Source of the DNA: Duganella qianjiadongensis
Lineage (GTDB): Bacteria > Pseudomonadota > Gammaproteobacteria > Burkholderiales > Burkholderiaceae_D
Length of the DNA: 64,000 nt
Assembly (NCBI RefSeq): GCF_009857915.1
Contig: NZ_WWCM01000015.1
Location: forward strand, 1-64,000
Direction of reading: 5' to 3'
The translations under genes were made by a program, and so were the position numbers. Under the pieces are notes generated by a model that saw nothing but the letters and a program-made list of their open reading frames with translations, did not search any database and was not told the DNA's origin. Below are positions 9,111-18,033 of the stretch, piece after piece; position 1 is the stretch's first letter, and the number at the start of each line of letters is the position of its first letter.

Positions 9111-10844
9111 ATGCTAGACGGTCAGCATTTACCGATCAATCCTCTAGACACCCGAAAATGTTCAAGCGGCTTTTGTACATCAGCTACTGACGTTCGACCT
9201 CAGGTTGTTCTGGTGCCTCCCAAAAAGGTGATTCCTATAATTTTTATTCCGGGAATCATGGGCTCGAACCTCCGCATGACTGCAGATAGGCAGGCGCTTC
9301 TAAAAAAGAAAAATAACATCGCATGGCGCGTGGATTCCACTTCAGAAAATGCTCACTTTATGGCACTCAATGCCGCTGATCGCCAAAAGCAGCTCGATCC
9401 TGATAAGACGTCCGTCGATACATTCGACTCCGGTCATTCCGAAACTGGCAATCCCAAGGAAACGACGTTTGAGCGAAATAAAGCTGTCAACCTTAGTAGT
9501 ATCGATATGTGGCATGTCTCTAATGCCCCTTTAGTGCTACTACTACCTGATCCACCGGGGGTCACTCCGCGCAAAACTCATCAGCATAGAGCCTTAGAAC
9601 GCGGGTGGGGCGAGGTGCTGTACGACAGCTACGGCGAACTGCTACAGCTCATGGAAAAGCAACTTAATGATGCATTCTGCGAACTTAATGAACCTTCCAT
9701 CTGGTGGAAAAAAAACGTTCTGGACATTTCCCCTCAATCATGGGGAGCAGCACCAGAGAACCAGCTAAAACCTATCCGTGCTGACGAGCTCAAATCAGCA
9801 TTAACGGAGTGCTGGTTCCCTGTACATGCAATGGGCTACAACTGGCTCCAATCCAACAGAGCCTCAGGTTCAGCTACGGCCAATCGCATTAGAGCCCTAA
9901 TAAAAAAATATGCTGATGCTAAGTTCGACTGCAGAAAAGTAATCCTAATCACGCACTCTATGGGTGGGCTAGTTGCAAGAGCCGCCATGCACTCATCAAT
10001 TGGAAAAATAGAGGATCTGGTCTTGGGCGCAGTGCATAGTGTGATGCCGGCTTTAGGTGCCGCTATTACCTACAAGCGCATGCGCTGCGGTTTCGAAGGC
10101 GGCCCAGCAAATATTCCCAAAAGAGTCTTAGGTTATGACGGACACGAAGTAACGGCTGTATTGAGCAATTCTCCTGGTGGTCTAGAACTATTGCCTACAA
10201 AAAATTATGGCAATTCATGGTTAAAAATTGTCTTCGATAATACAACCTTACTCTCACTCCCTCAAAAAAATAATCCAATAACCGAAATATATAAAATTCA
10301 GAATAAATGGTATCAATTATTTAATCCGGAATGGATTAATCCGGCAAAGCTCCAAAATTCACAAATTTCTAGAACATTTGAATATATTGATCTAGCAGAA
10401 AAATTTCACAAAACAATAAGCAATTATTATCACAAAAACAGTTATGCCATATACGGATCAGACAAAGAACGGCTTACTTGGGGAGAGGTAGTCTGGCAAT
10501 TTGATCAGGACGTCAGTTCGCTAAATAGCGAAAATTTTGCAGTTTCAAGTGACAGTGAAAACGGAAAAATAAAGTTTGAACCTATCAATGTTTTACATAT
10601 ACCAAAATTCAATTTTCATAATATTTCTATTCTTTCCCCCTCTGCACATTTAGTTCCGCCAAAAGAACAAGGAGATGAAACTGTACCAATTCGATCTGCA
10701 AATAATCAGGATAAGTTTTGCAAAGCAATATTTCGTCAGAAAGGGTATGAGCATCAGGACAGTTTGAAATATCAATCCTCAGTCTCAGCAACTTTCTATT
10801 CAATAATCCGAATTATTCAAGAAATGAACTGGAGCAAGACATGA
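9111..10844 (+). CDS. T6SS lipase effector, PGAP1-like alpha/beta hydrolase (Tle4-like), copy 2
   Basis: A 577-residue paralogue of the lipase at 6000-7709. The first ~460 residues align with no gaps. Ser283 in THSMGG is conserved, with Asp522 in GDETV and His548 in YEHQ, so the enzyme looks intact. Most divergence is at residues 125-150 and in a longer, AT-rich stretch at about 465-520 just before the catalytic Asp. Start 9111 was chosen over the upstream ATG at 9066 because it gives the conserved MxDGQHLP N-terminus and follows an AGAGG sequence. The gene overlaps its immunity gene by 4 bp. Diversification of an effector after duplication is inferred. Confidence 0.82.
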   Translation: MLDGQHLPINPLDTRKCSSGFCTSATDVRPQVVLVPPKKVIPIIFIPGIMGSNLRMTADRQALLKKKNNIAWRVDSTSENAHFMALNAADRQKQLDPDKTSVDTFDSGHSETGNPKETTFERNKAVNLSSIDMWHVSNAPLVLLLPDPPGVTPRKTHQHRALERGWGEVLYDSYGELLQLMEKQLNDAFCELNEPSIWWKKNVLDISPQSWGAAPENQLKPIRADELKSALTECWFPVHAMGYNWLQSNRASGSATANRIRALIKKYADAKFDCRKVILITHSMGGLVARAAMHSSIGKIEDLVLGAVHSVMPALGAAITYKRMRCGFEGGPANIPKRVLGYDGHEVTAVLSNSPGGLELLPTKNYGNSWLKIVFDNTTLLSLPQKNNPITEIYKIQNKWYQLFNPEWINPAKLQNSQISRTFEYIDLAEKFHKTISNYYHKNSYAIYGSDKERLTWGEVVWQFDQDVSSLNSENFAVSSDSENGKIKFEPINVLHIPKFNFHNISILSPSAHLVPPKEQGDETVPIRSANNQDKFCKAIFRQKGYEHQDSLKYQSSVSATFYSIIRIIQEMNWSKT

Positions 10845-11926
10845 AAACTTACAAAGCCATAAAGTCAGGAATTTTTATACTATCTTTTTTGTTATTTCAA
10901 CCAATTGCAACTTCAAAAGATATTCACAACCAAAATATGAATAAAACATTAATTAATAGTATTGACAATTTTAAAAATATATGTTTTACAAGATTTGTTA
11001 TGAATATTCCTAAAAATTCTCAAACTGTCTATGGTCGACTGTCCGTCGGCGCCGAGCTTACAAGAATTGAAAATGGGGCAGAGAAAATTGATGAGATTAT
11101 CAGAGATGACATAAGAGATAACACTGAAAATGCCAAATTATTCCATTCGAACAATGAGGCCGACAAAATAGCAGGGGTAGTACTTCCTATTTTACATCCG
11201 GATGTAAAACAATTAGTCACCGTCAGCGGATTTGAAACATATATTGTGCATAGCTATTTCAAGTTGGCTCAAGATGCCTATATAAGTCCCGGGGGAAGTG
11301 TGACCGCTAGCTCCATTCACCAAAATTTTAAAGACGATATAGAGGTATTTAAGCACTTACGCGCCCGCAAAGATGATGAAATACCTACCGAGCCGGGGAT
11401 CTGCATCGATGGTGCCTTCTCAACCCTCGAAACACCCTACGAATCGATCGAGTTCGGCGTTCGGCTGACGGATTTTCCGGACGTGCACTTCTCTTTCCAA
11501 TCCATAAAAAGTGGCAACAAGGGCATGAAATTGGAGCTCAGAAAAGAACTGGAAGAAGGGAAGCAGAACGCACGAGCCACTGGCCTCGGCACCTGGGTGA
11601 AAAAGCTCAAAGTCCTCCGGCTCGACAAACGCACCGTGAACGATTGGCATGGCGAAGAAATGCTCTTGCACATCCCTAGTGGGAATGGAAAACCTTCGTA
11701 TCATAAGTTTATCTTCCGTTCTCTCAGCATAGGAGATGACCCCCTTCATCCTTATGTGGAGATGACTCTGGACACCGGCGTTGTGGATAATCAATCTGCC
11801 TCCAGAGAACCCAGCCTCTCCGATGAAGAAGCCCTTGCGCTGTGGGATAGGCTACTAAACTCGATCCGCGTCCGTCCTAATGCCGTCGCCGCAGGATCGC
11901 GCGATTCTGTACAAACGGAAAACTAA
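10841..11926 (+). CDS. Tli4-type T6SS immunity protein, copy 2
   Basis: A 361-residue paralogue of the immunity protein at 7713-8843. It has a clear signal peptide (hydrophobic residues about 9-22, then PIATS), so it is probably periplasmic. ICFTRFVMNIPKNSQTVYGRL marks the Tli4 N-terminal domain and SLSDEEALALWDRLLNSIRV the C-terminal domain. The N-terminal half is very AT-rich while the C-terminal half is close to host composition. It overlaps the second lipase gene by 4 bp (ATGA), implying coupled synthesis of toxin and antidote. Whether each immunity protein is specific to its own lipase cannot be seen from sequence, but divergence in the N-terminal halves suggests it. Confidence 0.8.
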   Translation: MKTYKAIKSGIFILSFLLFQPIATSKDIHNQNMNKTLINSIDNFKNICFTRFVMNIPKNSQTVYGRLSVGAELTRIENGAEKIDEIIRDDIRDNTENAKLFHSNNEADKIAGVVLPILHPDVKQLVTVSGFETYIVHSYFKLAQDAYISPGGSVTASSIHQNFKDDIEVFKHLRARKDDEIPTEPGICIDGAFSTLETPYESIEFGVRLTDFPDVHFSFQSIKSGNKGMKLELRKELEEGKQNARATGLGTWVKKLKVLRLDKRTVNDWHGEEMLLHIPSGNGKPSYHKFIFRSLSIGDDPLHPYVEMTLDTGVVDNQSASREPSLSDEEALALWDRLLNSIRVRPNAVAAGSRDSVQTEN

Positions 11927-11952
11927 CGCCGCATCCCCCGATGGAGTAGACC

Positions 11953-13305
11953 ATGACCGCAACGCTCAAGGTTCTGTGGACCGAAGGCCTCAATCTCGAC
12001 GCCCAACACCTGCAGCAGCAAGATCGATACCACGAATCACGCCTGCAGCACATCGCAGCGACCATCGAGCCAAACCACTGGGGGGTGCAAAGTGCTCGCT
12101 GGGCGCTGCCCGATATCACCAGTGACACACTTTGCGCGCAGGCACTTACCCTCATCTTCAAAGACGGAGAAATCTATCAGGCGCCATTGGCGGACACGCT
12201 GCCGCTGCCTATCGATCTGAGCAAAATCCCAGCCGAGGCACAGAGCATTACTTTCTACGCTGCGCTGCCAGTCGCGCAAGCACACGGTGGAAACCTCGCG
12301 TCAGACGACAGTCAACACGGTGAAGCGCGCTACACACTCGACAGCCGCGAAACACCCGACCTATTTTCCACCAGCCTGCCAGCCCACATCGGCTACCTGC
12401 GCAAGGCCGTGCGCCTGCTGTCCGATCTCGACGTACGCGAAGGCTACGACTGCCTGCCCGTGATCCGTTTGCAGCGCCGCGCCGATGGCAGCTTCGATCT
12501 CGATCCACGCTTCATGCCGCCCTGCGTCAGCATCGCCGCTGACGCTGCCATGCAGGATTTGCTGCGCAGCGTACTGGCCAGACTAGGCGCCAAGTGCGAA
12601 TCGCTGCAACGCTTGCAGCGCCAGCCGCGCGGCCATGTGGTGGAGCTGCACACCGGCGATGTGGCCACGTTCTGGATGCTGCAGACCATCATGTCGGCCT
12701 GCGCCACGCTGATGCATCTGTCCCGCAGCGGCCACTGCCACCCGGAACGCCTGTTCGAACGGCTGATGGCACTGGCGGGCGGGCTGATGGCGTTCTCGCG
12801 CAAATACACTATCACCGATCTTCCCAGCTACAACCACGAAGAACCAGCCAGCGGCTTCCACACCCTCAATGACATCATTCGCGATCTGCTCGACACGGTG
12901 GTTTCGTCGAAATACATCAGCATCCCGCTGACCGTCAGCGATCAAGGCATGCGCTACCATCACGCCACGCTGGATCCTACGCTGATCGAGCGCAAGGCTG
13001 CGCTCTACATTGCAGCCAGCGCCAGCATGCCCGCCCTGAATCTGGTGGCCGAAGCGCCGCGCCAGCTCAAGATCGCCTCGCCGCACGACATCGACGCGCT
13101 GGTGCGCAGCGCCTTGCCCGGCGTGCCGCTCTCGCACATGCCGCAAATACCGATGGAAGTGCCGGTACGCCCGGAAACCTATTACTTCTCGCTGGAGCAG
13201 CGTAGCGATTTGTACGAAGCCATACTCAAGGCACAGGCCATCGCCATCTATGCGCCGGCCACGCTCACCGATCTGCGTCTGGAATTATTCGCCATCTCGC
13301 CCTGA
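11953..13305 (+). CDS. tssK: Type VI secretion baseplate subunit TssK
   Basis: TssK (VasE/ImpJ family), 450 residues, is the T6SS baseplate component that links the TssEFG wedge to the membrane complex. The N-terminus (VLWTEGLNLDAQHLQQQDRY) is the classic 'W..G..L.PQHFQQQD' pattern of the family. The length is normal and the frame intact. Composition is back to host-like GC. It is preceded by GGAG at 11944. A partial copy of its first codons survives at 8847. No tssJ, tssL or tssM follows; the next gene is murQ on the other strand, so the remaining T6SS genes must lie upstream or elsewhere. Confidence 0.93.
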   Translation: MTATLKVLWTEGLNLDAQHLQQQDRYHESRLQHIAATIEPNHWGVQSARWALPDITSDTLCAQALTLIFKDGEIYQAPLADTLPLPIDLSKIPAEAQSITFYAALPVAQAHGGNLASDDSQHGEARYTLDSRETPDLFSTSLPAHIGYLRKAVRLLSDLDVREGYDCLPVIRLQRRADGSFDLDPRFMPPCVSIAADAAMQDLLRSVLARLGAKCESLQRLQRQPRGHVVELHTGDVATFWMLQTIMSACATLMHLSRSGHCHPERLFERLMALAGGLMAFSRKYTITDLPSYNHEEPASGFHTLNDIIRDLLDTVVSSKYISIPLTVSDQGMRYHHATLDPTLIERKAALYIAASASMPALNLVAEAPRQLKIASPHDIDALVRSALPGVPLSHMPQIPMEVPVRPETYYFSLEQRSDLYEAILKAQAIAIYAPATLTDLRLELFAISP

Positions 13306-13321
13306 TGGCGATGCCGTGCAG

Positions 13322-14200
13322 CTAGCGCAGCGCGCGGCGCATGTCGCCGCCCGTCTGCTCGAGCAGGCTTTGCGCCTGCTCTACCTCCAGATTTTTACGC
13401 AGCGCCACGATCGCCAGCTTCACCTGATAGTGGCAGCGCGCCAGCATGGCGCGCGCACTGGCTTCATCTACGCCCGCCACCCGCATGGTCAGACGCAAGG
13501 CCCGTTCCACCAGCTTGGCATTGGTGGCATGCAGGTCCACCATCAGATTGCCATACACCTTATGCAGGCGCACCATCAACGCGCTGGATAAGGTATTGAG
13601 CACGATCTTCTGCGCCGTCCCCGCTTTCAGCCGCGTGCTGCCCGCAATCACTTCGGGCCCCGTATCGAGACAGATGCCCACATCGGCATCGCGCAGCAGC
13701 GGCGTCGCGGGATTATTGGCGATACCTATCGTCAGCGCGCCCACTGTATGCGCCGCCTTGAGCGCGCCCAGCACATAGGGCGTGGTGCCGGAAGCTGCAA
13801 TCAGCAGCACCACATCGTTATACACCGGATAAATCAGACGCAGATCGGCCGCGCCTTTGCCGTCATTGTCTTCGGCGCCTTCCACGGCATCGAACATGGC
13901 GCCTAAGCCTCCCGCCAGCAAGGGCACGGCGCGCTCATGGGGCCACGAGAAAGTAGGGAACAGTTCTACGCTATCGAGGATGCCGAGCCGGCCGGAAGTA
14001 CCGGCCCCCACATAGATCAGCCGCCCGCCAGCCGCGATGCGCGGCGCCATGGCGCTAACCGCTGCGCTGATGGCAGGCGCTGCTGCCTGCACGGCGCGCA
14101 CGGCCAGGGCATGATCGTCTACCAGCGCTGCCACCAGCTGATCCACGCCGTACAGATCGAGTTCGGCGTGTTCTACGCTGCTGGTTTCGGTCCTGAGCAT
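13322..14200 (-). CDS. murQ: N-acetylmuramic acid 6-phosphate etherase MurQ
   Basis: MurQ cleaves the lactyl ether of MurNAc-6-phosphate, giving GlcNAc-6-phosphate and D-lactate in cell-wall recycling. The 292-residue SIS-fold protein contains GGRLIYVGAGTSGRLGILDS and the later IANNPATPLLRDADVGI and AGSTRLKAGTAQKIVLN segments, which are signatures of the family. The start at 14200 (MLRTETSS) was chosen because longer starts run into the upstream gntR gene and the shorter protein fits the usual ~298 residues. It lies 19 bp downstream of the GntR gene on the same strand, suggesting a two-gene regulator-enzyme operon. It converges with tssK. Confidence 0.94.
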   Translation of the reverse strand: MLRTETSSVEHAELDLYGVDQLVAALVDDHALAVRAVQAAAPAISAAVSAMAPRIAAGGRLIYVGAGTSGRLGILDSVELFPTFSWPHERAVPLLAGGLGAMFDAVEGAEDNDGKGAADLRLIYPVYNDVVLLIAASGTTPYVLGALKAAHTVGALTIGIANNPATPLLRDADVGICLDTGPEVIAGSTRLKAGTAQKIVLNTLSSALMVRLHKVYGNLMVDLHATNAKLVERALRLTMRVAGVDEASARAMLARCHYQVKLAIVALRKNLEVEQAQSLLEQTGGDMRRALR

Positions 14201-14219
14201 GGTGGCAGTCTGCCGGGCC

Positions 14220-14960
14220 TCAGGTGGCGCGGCGCATCTCCGCAACGAAGTCATAGTGGTCGCTATGACAGTAGGAATGGGTCAGCTCCATCGCCTCGCC
14301 CGATTCCAGATAGGCGATACGGGTAATGTAGAGCACCGCCTGGCCTTCCGGCACACCGAGCTGGCGCGCCAGATCGGCCGAAGCATTCATGGCGCGGATG
14401 TGCTGCAGGGCACGCACCGGCGCCTGGCCTATGCTTTCCAGATACTGGTAGAGCGAAGCACCCACCGCGTTCGGATCATTGAGCACCGTCTGCGGCAGCA
14501 CCGACACTTCGTAGGCCATCACCACATCATCGGCCAGACGCAGACGTTCCAGCCGCGCCACCTTGGAATACGGCGACAGGCCCAGACTGAGCTGCTCCTC
14601 CGGCGTAGGCGTCACCACAGCGCGCTTGAGCCAACGCGAGCCCGGCACGTGGCCGCGCTGCTGCAACTGCTCGGAAAAACTGGTCAGATTGGACAGCGGC
14701 TGCTCGATGCGGGGGGCAATATAGTTGCCCGAACCACGGCGGCGCACCACCAGACCCTGATCAACCAGCTGGTCGATGGCCTTGCGTGCCGTCACGCGCG
14801 ATACGTTCAGCAACTCCGACAGGGTGCGCTCGGACGGCAGCGCCTGATCCACCTGATAGCGGCCATTGTGCACATCTTCGCTCAACTTGCGCGCAATCTG
14901 CATATACAGGGGCGAACTGTCGTTGGCGTCGGCTTTGAATTCGAAACTGGTCTGGCTCAT
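14220..14960 (-). CDS. GntR/HutC-family transcriptional regulator with UTRA domain (NagR/NagQ-like)
   Basis: A 246-residue repressor with an N-terminal winged helix-turn-helix (about 15-80; PSERTLSELLNVSRVTARKAIDQL) and a C-terminal UTRA ligand domain (about 95-240). The HutC-type architecture and the murQ partner suggest it senses an amino-sugar phosphate such as GlcNAc-6-phosphate, like NagR or NagQ. That ligand assignment is inference from context. It heads a likely operon with murQ. No operator was identified with confidence in the 14961-15126 gap. Confidence 0.88.
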   Translation of the reverse strand: MSQTSFEFKADANDSSPLYMQIARKLSEDVHNGRYQVDQALPSERTLSELLNVSRVTARKAIDQLVDQGLVVRRRGSGNYIAPRIEQPLSNLTSFSEQLQQRGHVPGSRWLKRAVVTPTPEEQLSLGLSPYSKVARLERLRLADDVVMAYEVSVLPQTVLNDPNAVGASLYQYLESIGQAPVRALQHIRAMNASADLARQLGVPEGQAVLYITRIAYLESGEAMELTHSYCHSDHYDFVAEMRRAT

Positions 14961-15126
14961 GCAAAAATTCTCCTCACGCCTCTAGTGTAATAGCGTTAGA
15001 GAAAAGGTGTGACCCCGTCTCCATGAATTTAGCAATATTTATTCAACTACCAGTCGGGGCAGCAAGGCGCGGGGGCGCCATTTGACGGATAATGCTGGCT
15101 TGTTTCACCAGTCCGACCTTGCTGCC

Positions 15127-15558
15127 ATGTCCAAAAAGACCTCCGCCGCCCCTGCCTGCCCCTGTGGCGGCGCTACACTGGCCACCTGCTGCGGCCCGTA
15201 TCTGAGCGGCAACGCCATCCCGCCCACGGCCGAAACCCTGATGCGCTCGCGCTATACGGCCTATGTACAGGGCAACGAGCCGTATCTGTTGTCAACCTGG
15301 CATGCTAGTACCCGCCCAAGCGAGCCCATCATCAATAGCGAAGAAAAATTGCAGTGGCTGGGACTTGAGGTAAAATCTGCTTTACGTTTACGTCAACGTA
15401 AAGCAGAAGATGATGAAAACCGCGACACAGTCGAATTTGTCGCCCGCCTGCGCGTCCATGGACGCGGCCAGCGGCTGCACGAAATCAGCAACTTCGTGCG
15501 CGAGCCGGCCGAAGGCGGACTGCGCTGGTTTTACGTTGACGGTAGTTTTCCAGAATAA
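15127..15558 (+). CDS. YchJ-family protein with SEC-C zinc motif
   Basis: A 143-residue YchJ (UPF0225) family protein. The N-terminal CPCGG...CCGPYL is a SEC-C-type zinc-binding motif. ETLMRSRYTAYVQGNEPYLL..TWH and the C-terminal EISNFVRE...WFYVDGSF are conserved family segments. The molecular role is unknown. The start at 15127 is the ATG 9 codons before the cysteine motif; a longer start at 15082 is possible. Residues about 84-100 (ALRLRQRKAEDDENRD) are charged and longer than typical here, and are encoded partly by a perfect 13-bp inverted repeat, listed separately. Confidence 0.85.
   Translation: MSKKTSAAPACPCGGATLATCCGPYLSGNAIPPTAETLMRSRYTAYVQGNEPYLLSTWHASTRPSEPIINSEEKLQWLGLEVKSALRLRQRKAEDDENRDTVEFVARLRVHGRGQRLHEISNFVREPAEGGLRWFYVDGSFPE
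15376..15407. repeat. Perfect 13-bp inverted repeat inside ychJ
   Basis: TCTGCTTTACGTT (15376-15388) and AACGTAAAGCAGA (15395-15407) are exact reverse complements separated by 6 bases. The repeat lies within the coding frame, in a variable loop of YchJ. It could be a chance hairpin, a small inserted palindromic element that kept the frame, or a transcript structure. Confidence 0.8.
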
Positions 15559-15600
15559 ATCAGACGACGCGTCGGAGACCACGCGCACAAAGGAAAAGCC

Positions 15601-17208
15601 ATGCCGCAGATCGAAAGCAAACTCAATCCCCGCAGTGAGGACTTCAAGGCCAACGCCGCCGCCATGCAGGCCGTGGTGGATGATTTGCGCGCCAAGGTGG
15701 CGCGCATGGCCGAAGGCGGCGGGGCAGCAGCCTGTGCCAAGCATGTGGCCCGTGGCAAACTGCTGCCGCGCGACCGCGTGCAGATGCTGCTCGATCCCGG
15801 CACGCCCTTCCTCGAACTGTCGCAACTGGCCGCCTACGGCATGTATGACGATGCCGCACCGGCAGCGGGCATCATCACCGGCATAGGCCGCGTAGCGGGG
15901 CAGGAATGCGTGATCGTCTGTAACGACGCCACCGTCAAAGGCGGCACCTACTACCCGATGACGGTGAAAAAACACCTGCGCGCACAGGAAATCGCCGACC
16001 AGAACAACCTGCCCTGCATCTATCTGGTCGATTCGGGCGGCGCCAACCTGCCCAATCAGGATGACGTATTCCCCGACCGCGACCACTTCGGCCGGATTTT
16101 CTACAATCAGGCCAATCTGTCGGCCAAAGGCATACCGCAGATCGCCGTGGTGATGGGCTCCTGCACCGCCGGTGGCGCCTACGTGCCGGCCATGAGCGAC
16201 GAGTCCATCATCGTCAAGGAGCAGGGCACGATTTTCCTCGGCGGCCCGCCGCTGGTGAAAGCCGCTACCGGTGAAGTGGTAACGGCGGAAGATCTGGGCG
16301 GCGGCGATGTGCACACCCGTCTGTCCGGCGTGGCCGACCATCTGGCGCAGAACGACCTGCATGCGCTGTCGCTGGCGCGCACCATCGTCTCGAATCTGAA
16401 CCGCAGCAAGCCGCAGCAGGGCGCGCTGCGTCCGGCCGAAGAACCGAAATACCCGACTGAAGAACTGTATGGCGTAATTCCTGTCGATACGCGCAAGCCC
16501 TTCGATGTGCGCGAAGTCATCGCCCGCATCGTCGACGGCAGCGAGTTCGATGAATTCAAGGCCCGCTATGGCACCACGCTGATCTGCGGCTTTGCCCACA
16601 TCTTCGGCATGAAGGTCGGCATCATCGCCAACAACGGCATTCTGTTCTCCGAGTCGGCGCTGAAAGGCACGCACTTCATCGAGCTGTGCGCCCAGCGCAA
16701 AATCCCGCTGGTATTCCTGCAGAATATCACCGGCTTCATGGTGGGCCGCAAATACGAAAACGAAGGCATCGCCCGCAACGGCGCCAAAATGGTGACGGCA
16801 GTTGCCACCGCCGCCGTGCCCAAGTTCACCGTCATCATCGGCGGCAGCTTCGGCGCCGGTAACTACGGCATGTGCGGCCGCGCTTTCTCGCCGCGCTTCA
16901 TGTGGATGTGGCCCAATGCGCGCATTTCCGTCATGGGCGGCGATCAGGCGGCCTCCGTGCTGGCCACCGTCAAACGCGACGGCATCGAGAGCAAGGGCGG
17001 CAGCTGGAGCGCGGAAGAAGAAGCCGCCTTCAAGCAGCCGATCAAGGAGCAGTACGAACATCAGGGCCATCCTTACTACGCCACGGCGCGCCTGTGGGAT
17101 GACGGCGTGATCGATCCGGCCGATACCCGCATGGTGCTGGGCCTGGGCCTGTCCGCTGCGCTCAATGCGGAAATCCCCGATACCAAATTCGGCGTATTCC
17201 GGATGTAA
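15601..17208 (+). CDS. liuB: Methylcrotonoyl-CoA carboxylase beta (carboxyltransferase) subunit
   Basis: A 535-residue carboxyltransferase that moves CO2 from carboxybiotin to 3-methylcrotonyl-CoA in leucine breakdown. It shows the ARGKLLPRDRVQMLLDPGTPFLELS opening, the GGTYYPMTVKKHLRAQEIA segment and the FGAGNYGMCGRAFSPRFMWMWPNARISVMGG C-terminal lobe typical of MCC beta rather than propionyl-CoA carboxylase. It opens a plus-strand run (15.6-26.4 kb) with a hydratase, four biotin genes, the MCC alpha subunit and HMG-CoA lyase. A gene for isovaleryl-CoA dehydrogenase, often upstream in liu operons, is not in this window. Confidence 0.93.
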   Translation: MPQIESKLNPRSEDFKANAAAMQAVVDDLRAKVARMAEGGGAAACAKHVARGKLLPRDRVQMLLDPGTPFLELSQLAAYGMYDDAAPAAGIITGIGRVAGQECVIVCNDATVKGGTYYPMTVKKHLRAQEIADQNNLPCIYLVDSGGANLPNQDDVFPDRDHFGRIFYNQANLSAKGIPQIAVVMGSCTAGGAYVPAMSDESIIVKEQGTIFLGGPPLVKAATGEVVTAEDLGGGDVHTRLSGVADHLAQNDLHALSLARTIVSNLNRSKPQQGALRPAEEPKYPTEELYGVIPVDTRKPFDVREVIARIVDGSEFDEFKARYGTTLICGFAHIFGMKVGIIANNGILFSESALKGTHFIELCAQRKIPLVFLQNITGFMVGRKYENEGIARNGAKMVTAVATAAVPKFTVIIGGSFGAGNYGMCGRAFSPRFMWMWPNARISVMGGDQAASVLATVKRDGIESKGGSWSAEEEAAFKQPIKEQYEHQGHPYYATARLWDDGVIDPADTRMVLGLGLSAALNAEIPDTKFGVFRM

Positions 17209-17221
17209 TAGGGGGCTGACT

Positions 17222-18007
17222 ATGACTTACACCACCCTCAACATCAGCCGCACGGGCCATGTGGCCACTGTGACGCTGGACCGGCCCGACGTACGCAACG
17301 CCTTTAACGAACTAACGATTGCCGAAATCACCCGCGCCTTCCGCGAACTGGGTGAGCAGAACGATCTGCGCGCTATCGTACTGGCCGCCAACGGTCCGGC
17401 CTTCTGCGCCGGTGCAGACCTGAACTGGATGAAGAAGATGGCGGGCTACACGCACGCCGAAAATCAGGCCGATGCACTGCAACTGGCCGAAATGCTGCGC
17501 ACCATCTACCTGTGCCCGCACCCTGTAGTGGCGCGCGTGCAGGGCGATTGCTATGCCGGCGGCATGGGCCTGGTCGCCGCCTGCGATATCGTGGTCGCTG
17601 CCGAAGCGGTGCAGTTCTGCCTGAGCGAAGTGCGGCTGGGTCTGATCCCCGCCACCATCGCGCCGTATGTGATCAAGGCCATGGGCGAGCAGGCGGCACG
17701 CCGCTACTTCCTCACGGCCGAACGATTCGACGCGGCGCAGGCGCTGCGTCTCGGCTTCGCCCATGAGGTGGTGGCTGTGGAAGCGCTGGACGACAAGGTC
17801 GGGGAAATCGTCAAAGCGCTAGTGAATAACAGCCCGCACGCCGTGCAGCAAGCCAAAGTGCTGGTGCGCGAAGTGAGCGGGCAAACCGTCAACGATGCGC
17901 TGCTGGCCGATACGGCCCAGCGCATTGCCCATATCCGCGCTTCGGAACAGGGCCGCGAAGGCGTCGCCTCCTTCCTCGAAAAGCGCAAACCCGCGTGGCT
18001 GCTGTAG
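17222..18007 (+). CDS. liuC: Methylglutaconyl-CoA hydratase (enoyl-CoA hydratase family)
   Basis: A 261-residue crotonase-fold enzyme. The oxyanion and substrate segments ANGPAFCAGADLNWMKKM and QGDCYAGGMGLVAACDIVVA are clear, with the catalytic-loop SEVRLGLIPATIAPYV. Between MCC beta and HMG-CoA lyase genes it most likely hydrates 3-methylglutaconyl-CoA to HMG-CoA (LiuC). It starts at 17222, 13 bp after liuB; the longer reading starting at 17165 overlaps liuB and lacks family similarity. It is followed 26 bp later by bioA. Confidence 0.9.
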   Translation: MTYTTLNISRTGHVATVTLDRPDVRNAFNELTIAEITRAFRELGEQNDLRAIVLAANGPAFCAGADLNWMKKMAGYTHAENQADALQLAEMLRTIYLCPHPVVARVQGDCYAGGMGLVAACDIVVAAEAVQFCLSEVRLGLIPATIAPYVIKAMGEQAARRYFLTAERFDAAQALRLGFAHEVVAVEALDDKVGEIVKALVNNSPHAVQQAKVLVREVSGQTVNDALLADTAQRIAHIRASEQGREGVASFLEKRKPAWLL

Positions 18008-18033
18008 CGCGGTAATCAACGTCTGGAGTCGTT

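Noticed and set aside
15388..17070. 560-codon open frame antisense to liuB
   Set aside because: It is His/Ala/Gly-rich with no recognisable domain, runs through a clear carboxyltransferase gene, and is typical of the stop-poor antisense frame in GC-rich genes. The same applies to long antisense frames at 18016-19236, 22426-23841, 25352-26461 and 49583-51010.
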